NCBI GenBank assembly: GCA_028749105.1 | Contig: JAQUQF010000006.1 | Location: 1-19,013, forward strand | Direction: 5' to 3' | Length of the DNA stretch: 19,013 nucleotides | Source: Acidobacteriota bacterium | Lineage (GTDB): Bacteria > Acidobacteriota > Aminicenantia > UBA2199 | Notes under the pieces: model-generated | What the model saw: only the letters and a program-made list of their open reading frames with translations | The model's database searches: none | What the model was told of the DNA's origin: nothing | In this document: in pieces, positions 15,189 to 19,013 of the stretch | Numbering within the stretch: position 1 is the stretch's first letter | How the letters are laid out: the number at the start of each line of letters is the position of its first letter | Program-made: the position numbers and the translations under genes

Positions 15189-15503
15189 ATGAAAAAATCA
15201 ATCCTGTGGATCGTCCCGGCGTTGGCGCTGCTTCTGCTGGGGCAGGCCGGCTGCAGCAAGAGCAGCGAGGCCAAGATCCGCGTGACCAACAGGAGCGCTG
15301 TGGAGATGAAGGTTGCGATCAACGAACTCTTTACCACGCTCGCGGCCGGTGCTGCGGACACCATCACCATGACCTGGCCCGGGCGGGACAGCCTGGATGT
15401 GACCATGATGTATTATCCCACCGGCAAATCGGGGCAGGCCAGATACCAATACCTTGAACTGTTCAGCGGCGATGTGCTCGAAGTCAACCTCACGTTCGAC
15501 TGA
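15189..15503 (+). CDS. Small putative lipoprotein of unknown function
   Basis: The product has 104 residues. The N-terminus has KK, a hydrophobic stretch (5-18) and Cys at 22 in QAGC followed by SKSS, which resembles a lipoprotein signal. The -3 residue is Gln rather than the preferred Leu/Val/Ile, so lipidation is likely but not certain. The remaining 80 residues alternate hydrophobic and polar residues (KIRVTNRSAVEMKVAIN, DTITMTW, SLDVTMMYYP, DVLEVNLTF), suggesting a small beta-sandwich. I cannot assign a family. GAGGAAG before 15189 supports ATG over an in-frame TTG at 15177 that would add four residues. It opens the operon and ends 10 bp before rpiB, yet nothing in it suggests a link to sugar phosphate or pantothenate metabolism. 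Confidence 0.75.
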   Translation: MKKSILWIVPALALLLLGQAGCSKSSEAKIRVTNRSAVEMKVAINELFTTLAAGAADTITMTWPGRDSLDVTMMYYPTGKSGQARYQYLELFSGDVLEVNLTFD

Positions 15504-15513
15504 GGACAGCCCC

Positions 15514-15984
15514 ATGACAGGACGCAACGACAGCAAGCTGGTGCTCGCCTCCGACCATGCCGGCTTCGAATTGAAGGAAACCGTCAAGGCAGAGATGCTG
15601 CGGCAGGGGAGGAGTGTCGAGGATTGCGGCACCCATTCGCCGCAGCCGGCCAACTGGGCCGAATACGGCGCCCTGGCGGCGGCGAAGGTCGCGGCCGACC
15701 CGGAGCATATCATGGGAATACTGGTGTGCGGCTCGGGCATCGGCATGTCGATCGTGGCCAACAGGTTCCCCGGCGTGCGCGCCGCGCTCTGCCACAACGA
15801 GGACGCGGCCCGTCTGGCCCGCCGCCACAACAACGCCAATGTCCTCTCCCTGGGCGCGCGCGTGGTGGACGCGGCGTCCGCCCTGCGCATCGTCGCCGTT
15901 TTCCTCGAGACTGCCTTCGAGGGCGGGCGGCACCAGGTCCGCCTCGACTACCTGCGCGACCATGTAGAGAAGAAAGCTTTCTAA
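15514..15984 (+). CDS. rpiB: Ribose-5-phosphate isomerase B
   Basis: The protein has 156 residues, standard for RpiB/LacAB proteins. It interconverts ribose 5-phosphate and ribulose 5-phosphate in the cytoplasm. The signature is complete: SDHAGFELK (13-21, D14-H15), ILVCGSGIGMSIVANRFPGVRAALC (from 69, catalytic Cys C72 and the anion-hole glycines), HNEDAARLARRHNNANVLSLG (94-114), and a C-terminal EGGRHQVRLD stretch (about 136-145) where phosphate-binding Arg residues lie. GAGGA before the ATG supports the start at 15514. It lies 10 bp after the lipoprotein gene and 29 bp before glyA; rpiB-glyA adjacency is common in bacteria. Confidence 0.95.
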   Translation: MTGRNDSKLVLASDHAGFELKETVKAEMLRQGRSVEDCGTHSPQPANWAEYGALAAAKVAADPEHIMGILVCGSGIGMSIVANRFPGVRAALCHNEDAARLARRHNNANVLSLGARVVDAASALRIVAVFLETAFEGGRHQVRLDYLRDHVEKKAF

Positions 15985-16003
15985 AATACATTCCGTCAAC
16001 ACC

Positions 16004-16009
16004 AGGAGG
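16004..16009 (+). promoter_or_regulatory. Strong Shine-Dalgarno site of glyA
   Basis: AGGAGG at 16004-16009 lies 4 nt before the ATG at 16014, the strongest ribosome-binding site in the window although the spacing is short. It fixes the glyA start despite an open frame upstream to 15624. Confidence 0.8.
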
Positions 16010-16013
16010 TCAT

Positions 16014-17306
16014 ATGCCAGTGGATACGAAAGACATTTTCGACATAGTCGGCAAGCAGAACGAGTGGCGGGGGAAGCAGTGCGTCAACCTGATCGCCAGC
16101 GAGAACACCCCCAGCCCGGCGGTGCGCTCGATCCAGCTCAACGACTTCATGGGGCGTTACGCCGAGGGCCATCCCAACACCTCCGACAAGATTAACCGCT
16201 ACTACCAGGGGACGCGCTACATCGACGAGATCGAGACCATGGCCGCCAGGGAAATGAAGGAGCTGTTCGGCTGCGCCCAGGCCGAGGTGCGGCCCTACAG
16301 CGGCAACAACGCCAACACGGCCATCGCCATGGGTTACCTGCGCGGCGGCGACGCGGTCATCGCCAATTCCACCGATGCCGGCGGCCATATCAGCCACAAC
16401 TTTTTCGGCATCATGGGACGGCGCATCCAGACGCGCGGCCAGGTGCTGAAGCCGGGCAAGGAAAATTCGGTCAATCTCCACTTCTTCCCCCTGACCGCCG
16501 ACCGCTACCATATCGACGTGCAGAAATCGATCGAACTGGTCGAGAAGGTCAAGCCCAACCTGCTGGTCATGGGCAAGAGCCTCTACCTCTTCCCCGATCC
16601 GGTCAAAGAGCTGGTTCCCGTCTGCCGCCAGCTGGGGATCCCGATCCTTTATGACGGTGCCCACGTGCTGGGCCTGATCGCCGGCGGCCAGTTCCAGGAC
16701 CCGCTGGCCGAAGGGGCGACCTGGCTGACCGGCAGCACCCACAAGACCTTCCCCGGTCCCCAAAGGGGAGTCATCCTGGGCAACCTGGACGCCGAGGGCG
16801 AGAAAAAATACTGGTCGGCCGCCGACCGCGGCGTCTTTCCCGGCACCTCCAGCAACCACCACCTCTACAGCCTGCCGGCCCTGCTGGTCGCCGTGCGCGA
16901 GATGAAGACCTACGGCAAGGCCTATGCGGCCCAGATCTGCAAAAACGCCGTGGCCCTGGCCAAGTCCATGGAGGCCTGCGGCATTCCGGTGGAAGCCAGG
17001 GAGTTCGGCTACACACGCTCGCACCAGATCGCGGTCAATGTCTCTTCATTCGGCGGCGGCGTCAAGGCGGCCCTGGCGCTGGAAGCCAACGACATCATCT
17101 GCAACTACAACATGCTCCCCGGCGACAGCGACGCCCAGAACCCCTCGGGCCTGCGCATTGGCACCCCGGAGATGACACGCTTCGGCATGAAGGAAAAGGA
17201 CTTCGCCGAGCTGGGCGAGCTGATGGCCGAAGCCATCAAGGGCAAGACGGTCAAGGACAAGATCAACCAGCTGCGCTCGCGCTTCCTGGAAATGCAGTAC
17301 GTGTAG
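16014..17306 (+). CDS. glyA: Serine hydroxymethyltransferase, archaeal type
   Basis: The protein has 430 residues. SHMT converts serine and tetrahydrofolate (or tetrahydromethanopterin in methanogens) to glycine and the methylene-pterin, using pyridoxal phosphate. The PLP lysine is K244 in TGSTHKTFPGPQRGVI. LIASEN (26-31), RYAEGHP (48-54), YSGNNANTAIA (95-105), YDGAHVLGLIAGGQFQDPL (213-231) and FPGTSSNHHLYSLPAL are family motifs. Several match what I remember of methanogen SHMTs (YDGAHVLGLIAGKQFQDPL, GSTHKTFFGPQGGVI, SNHHLH) and differ from bacterial GlyA, which has TTTTHKTLRGPRGG or close variants and DMAHVAGLVA. It therefore belongs to the archaeal-type branch, a possible case of transfer. 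In this operon it probably supplies 5,10-methylene-THF to PanB. Confidence 0.93.
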   Translation: MPVDTKDIFDIVGKQNEWRGKQCVNLIASENTPSPAVRSIQLNDFMGRYAEGHPNTSDKINRYYQGTRYIDEIETMAAREMKELFGCAQAEVRPYSGNNANTAIAMGYLRGGDAVIANSTDAGGHISHNFFGIMGRRIQTRGQVLKPGKENSVNLHFFPLTADRYHIDVQKSIELVEKVKPNLLVMGKSLYLFPDPVKELVPVCRQLGIPILYDGAHVLGLIAGGQFQDPLAEGATWLTGSTHKTFPGPQRGVILGNLDAEGEKKYWSAADRGVFPGTSSNHHLYSLPALLVAVREMKTYGKAYAAQICKNAVALAKSMEACGIPVEAREFGYTRSHQIAVNVSSFGGGVKAALALEANDIICNYNMLPGDSDAQNPSGLRIGTPEMTRFGMKEKDFAELGELMAEAIKGKTVKDKINQLRSRFLEMQYV

Positions 17307-17330
17307 GGCGCAAGGGATAAATCAGCCCCG

Positions 17331-18017
17331 ATGACCGATCTCAAGTACATCGCCGTGGAAGGACTGGTCAAATCCGGAAAAACGAAGCTTGCCCGGATCC
17401 TGGCCGAGGAATTCAAGGCCCGCCTGTTCCTTGACAATCAGGGCGTGCATCCAGCTGAGAATCAGGCCCGACCCGGCCTCGCGAGCCAAGGCAACCCCTT
17501 CCTGAACGATTACTATGATTCCTTCTCCTCCAGCTACAACCCCATGGCCCTCAAGACCCAGCTCATCTTCCTGATCAACCGCTTCAACCAGCAACTGGAG
17601 ATGAAGCAGAAAGACCTTTTTCAAAAGACCATGGTCTCCAACTACATCTTCTACAAGGACGGCATCTACGCCCACACCGTGCTCAATGACGAGGACCTCG
17701 ACATTTACAAGCGCATCCTGGGCATTTTTGCCGAAAAGATCCACCCCTGCAACCTGGTCGTCTACCTGCAGACTTCGTTCGCCGAGATGCTGCAGCGCAT
17801 CCACAAGCTGGGGAGCGAGCACGAGAAGCGGGCGCCGACCGAGTACTGGCGCGAGATCTTCGAGGCCTACAATTATTACTTCTTCAACTACAAGCTGTCG
17901 CCGCTGCTGGTGGTCAATGTCGAGAAGATCGACTTCAGCAGCCGCAGGGACATCGATGGCCTGATCCGGGAGATCAAAAATCACAAGCAGGGGAACAGCT
18001 ACTATGCCCCGGCCTGA
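17331..18017 (+). CDS. Deoxynucleoside-kinase-like P-loop protein, divergent
   Basis: The protein has 228 residues. It carries a P-loop GLVKSGKT (11-18) and the overall pattern of the deoxyadenosine/deoxycytidine kinase family: NPFLNDYYDS (55-64), LKTQLIFLINRFNQQLEM (74-91), VSNYIFYKDGIYA (102-114), NLVVYLQTSFAEMLQRI (141-157) and LLVVNVEKIDF (192-202). Family members phosphorylate deoxynucleosides in the cytoplasm. Key positions differ from the form I remember: the usual VSDYLFxKDRIFA is VSNYIFYKDGIYA (D to N at 104, R to G at 111), and the acidic residue after the second strand appears as D35-N36 followed by an extra Pro/Ala-rich stretch (40-53). Activity may be altered or lost. It sits 24 bp after glyA and overlaps panB by 14 bp, a placement also seen for such kinases in other bacteria. 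AAGGG at 17312 is a distant, weak Shine-Dalgarno site. Confidence 0.8.
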   Translation: MTDLKYIAVEGLVKSGKTKLARILAEEFKARLFLDNQGVHPAENQARPGLASQGNPFLNDYYDSFSSSYNPMALKTQLIFLINRFNQQLEMKQKDLFQKTMVSNYIFYKDGIYAHTVLNDEDLDIYKRILGIFAEKIHPCNLVVYLQTSFAEMLQRIHKLGSEHEKRAPTEYWREIFEAYNYYFFNYKLSPLLVVNVEKIDFSSRRDIDGLIREIKNHKQGNSYYAPA

Positions 18018-18849
18018 ACTGGAAAAGAAGACGGTGCTGACCCTGGGTCAAAAGAAGGCCCGCGGCGAAAAGATCGCGGCGGTGACCGCCTATGATTTCC
18101 CGACGTCGCGGCTGGCCTCGGAGGCGGGCATCGACCTGATCCTGGTCGGTGATTCACTGGGCATGGTGCTGCAGGGGCGCGCCAACACCCTGAAGGTGAC
18201 CATGGATGAGATGGTCTACCATACCTCCATGGTGGCCCGCGCCGAGCCGCTTTCGCTGGTGGTCAGCGACCTGCCCTACGGCTCTTTCCACGGCAGCGTG
18301 GAAAAGAGCGTGGAGAATGCCTGCCGCTGCATCAAGGAAGGGGGGGCCGAGGCGGTGAAGCTGGAGGGGGGGGGCAAGCGCTTCAGAGTGATCGAGGCCC
18401 TGCTCGACGCCGAGGTGCCGGTGCTGGCCCACCTGGGGTTGACGCCGCAGTCGGTGCACGCGCTGGGCGGCTTCAAGGTGCAGGGCAAGCTGCGGGAGAA
18501 GGCGCGCGAGATCTACCAGGACGCCCTCGACCTGGAGAAGCTCGGCGTTTTTGCCATTGTGCTGGAGTCCATCCCCCAGGAGTTGGGGAGGAAGAGCAGC
18601 GCCGCACTGCGCATCCCGACGATCGGCATCGGCGCCGGCTGCGGCTGCGACGGCCAGATCCTCGTCTTCCAAGACCTGGTAGGCTTCACCAGCCTCTACC
18701 TGCCCAAGTTCGTGCGCCAGTACGCCGATACCCGTTCGCTGTGGCTCGGCGCCCTGCAGCGCTACGTCGGGGACGTCCAGGGCGGCAGTTTCCCAAGCGA
18801 CTCCGAAAGCTACCACCTGAACCTGGACATCGAAGAATTCTTCAAATGA
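18004..18849 (+). CDS. panB: 3-methyl-2-oxobutanoate hydroxymethyltransferase
   Basis: The protein has 281 residues, normal for PanB. It transfers a hydroxymethyl group from 5,10-methylene-tetrahydrofolate to alpha-ketoisovalerate, giving ketopantoate, the first committed step of pantothenate synthesis. Metal-binding residues are visible as D50 (VGDSLGMV), D89 (SDLPYGS) and E121 (KLEGG); E188 (VLESIP) is the catalytic base position. HLGLTPQSVHALGGFKVQG (143-161) and PTIGIGAGCGCDGQILV are hallmark motifs. The ATG lies inside the kinase gene (14 bp overlap) and the stop overlaps the panC start as ATGA, so translation is probably coupled. A run of nine G at 18366-18374 spans the codons for E121 to G124, and a run of seven G lies at 18340-18346; both stay in frame. 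Confidence 0.96.
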   Translation: MPRPELEKKTVLTLGQKKARGEKIAAVTAYDFPTSRLASEAGIDLILVGDSLGMVLQGRANTLKVTMDEMVYHTSMVARAEPLSLVVSDLPYGSFHGSVEKSVENACRCIKEGGAEAVKLEGGGKRFRVIEALLDAEVPVLAHLGLTPQSVHALGGFKVQGKLREKAREIYQDALDLEKLGVFAIVLESIPQELGRKSSAALRIPTIGIGAGCGCDGQILVFQDLVGFTSLYLPKFVRQYADTRSLWLGALQRYVGDVQGGSFPSDSESYHLNLDIEEFFK

Positions 18850-19013
18850 AGACCTGCCGGACCATCGCCAGCTTGCGCCGGGCCCTGGCCGCTGCCGGAG
18901 ACAGGCCGGTCGGTTTCGTGCCGACCATGGGCTTTCTTCACGAGGGGCACCTCAGCCTGGTGCGGGCCTGCCGCAAGGAAAATGAACTCGCCGTCGTTTC
19001 CATCTATGTCAAC
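18846..19013 (+). CDS. panC: Pantothenate synthetase, 5' part, cut by window end
   Basis: Only the first 56 codons are inside the window. The segment GFVPTMGFLHEGHLSLVRACR (from residue 23) is the pantothenate synthetase signature: PTMG, then the HxGH adenylate-forming motif (H32-E-G-H35). It ends at VVSIYVN, where the family continues with P-x-Q-F. PanC joins pantoate to beta-alanine using ATP. The ATG overlaps the panB stop (ATGA), so the two should be translated together. Confidence 0.93.
   Translation, partial: MKTCRTIASLRRALAAAGDRPVGFVPTMGFLHEGHLSLVRACRKENELAVVSIYVN

Noticed and set aside
1..19013. CRISPR arrays, tRNA or rRNA genes, insertion sequences, phage or integrase genes
   Set aside because: I saw no regularly spaced repeats, no cloverleaf candidates in the short intergenic gaps, and no transposase or integrase motifs.

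Overview
This is a gene-dense, GC-rich bacterial chromosomal segment. It holds 17 protein-coding genes, two of them cut by the window ends. I see no rRNA, tRNA, CRISPR array, insertion sequence or phage gene. The largest gap between genes is about 216 bp. The mix of secreted and outer-membrane proteins (signal peptides, an OmpW-like barrel, a beta-propeller protein), a Tat-type DUF362 protein beside a NapH/NapG-like ferredoxin membrane protein, and an archaeal-type serine hydroxymethyltransferase suggests a Gram-negative-type, probably anaerobic lineage. Acidobacteriota/Aminicenantes-like bacteria are one guess, made from style only and not from any search.

Layout. 1-3667: two divergently transcribed GT-C-like multi-pass membrane proteins, the left one cut by the window edge. 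3682-6355, minus strand: a NAD-dependent epimerase downstream of an unusual fusion of an RND/HlyD-type periplasmic adaptor to an outer-membrane beta-barrel. 6572-8314, plus: a secreted seven-bladed propeller plus fibronectin-III-like protein. 8339-10209: a radical SAM/SPASM protein and a SAM methyltransferase, divergent from back-to-back promoters. 10222-12577: a secreted protein of unknown function divergent from the dipeptidase PepD. 12632-15117: a two-gene redox unit made of Tat-exported DUF362 and a NapH-NapG-like six-ferredoxin fusion. 15189-19013, plus: a probable operon of a small lipoprotein, rpiB, archaeal-type glyA, a deoxynucleoside-kinase-like gene, panB and panC (cut). SHMT makes 5,10-methylene-tetrahydrofolate, the one-carbon donor PanB uses, so glyA-panB-panC makes metabolic sense as a pantothenate/one-carbon unit.

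The most striking non-coding signal is promoter architecture. Sigma-70-like promoters (TTGAC-type -35, 17-18 bp spacer, TAnnnT -10) are readable before most transcription units. At five genes the -10 box ends exactly 6 nt before the ATG, and at a sixth 8 nt before, with no Shine-Dalgarno sequence. These mRNAs are probably leaderless. Other genes (pepD, the lipoprotein, rpiB, glyA, the adaptor fusion, the epimerase) keep recognisable Shine-Dalgarno sites, so two initiation modes appear to be interleaved. The best candidate for a new protein architecture is the adaptor-barrel fusion at 4700-6355.
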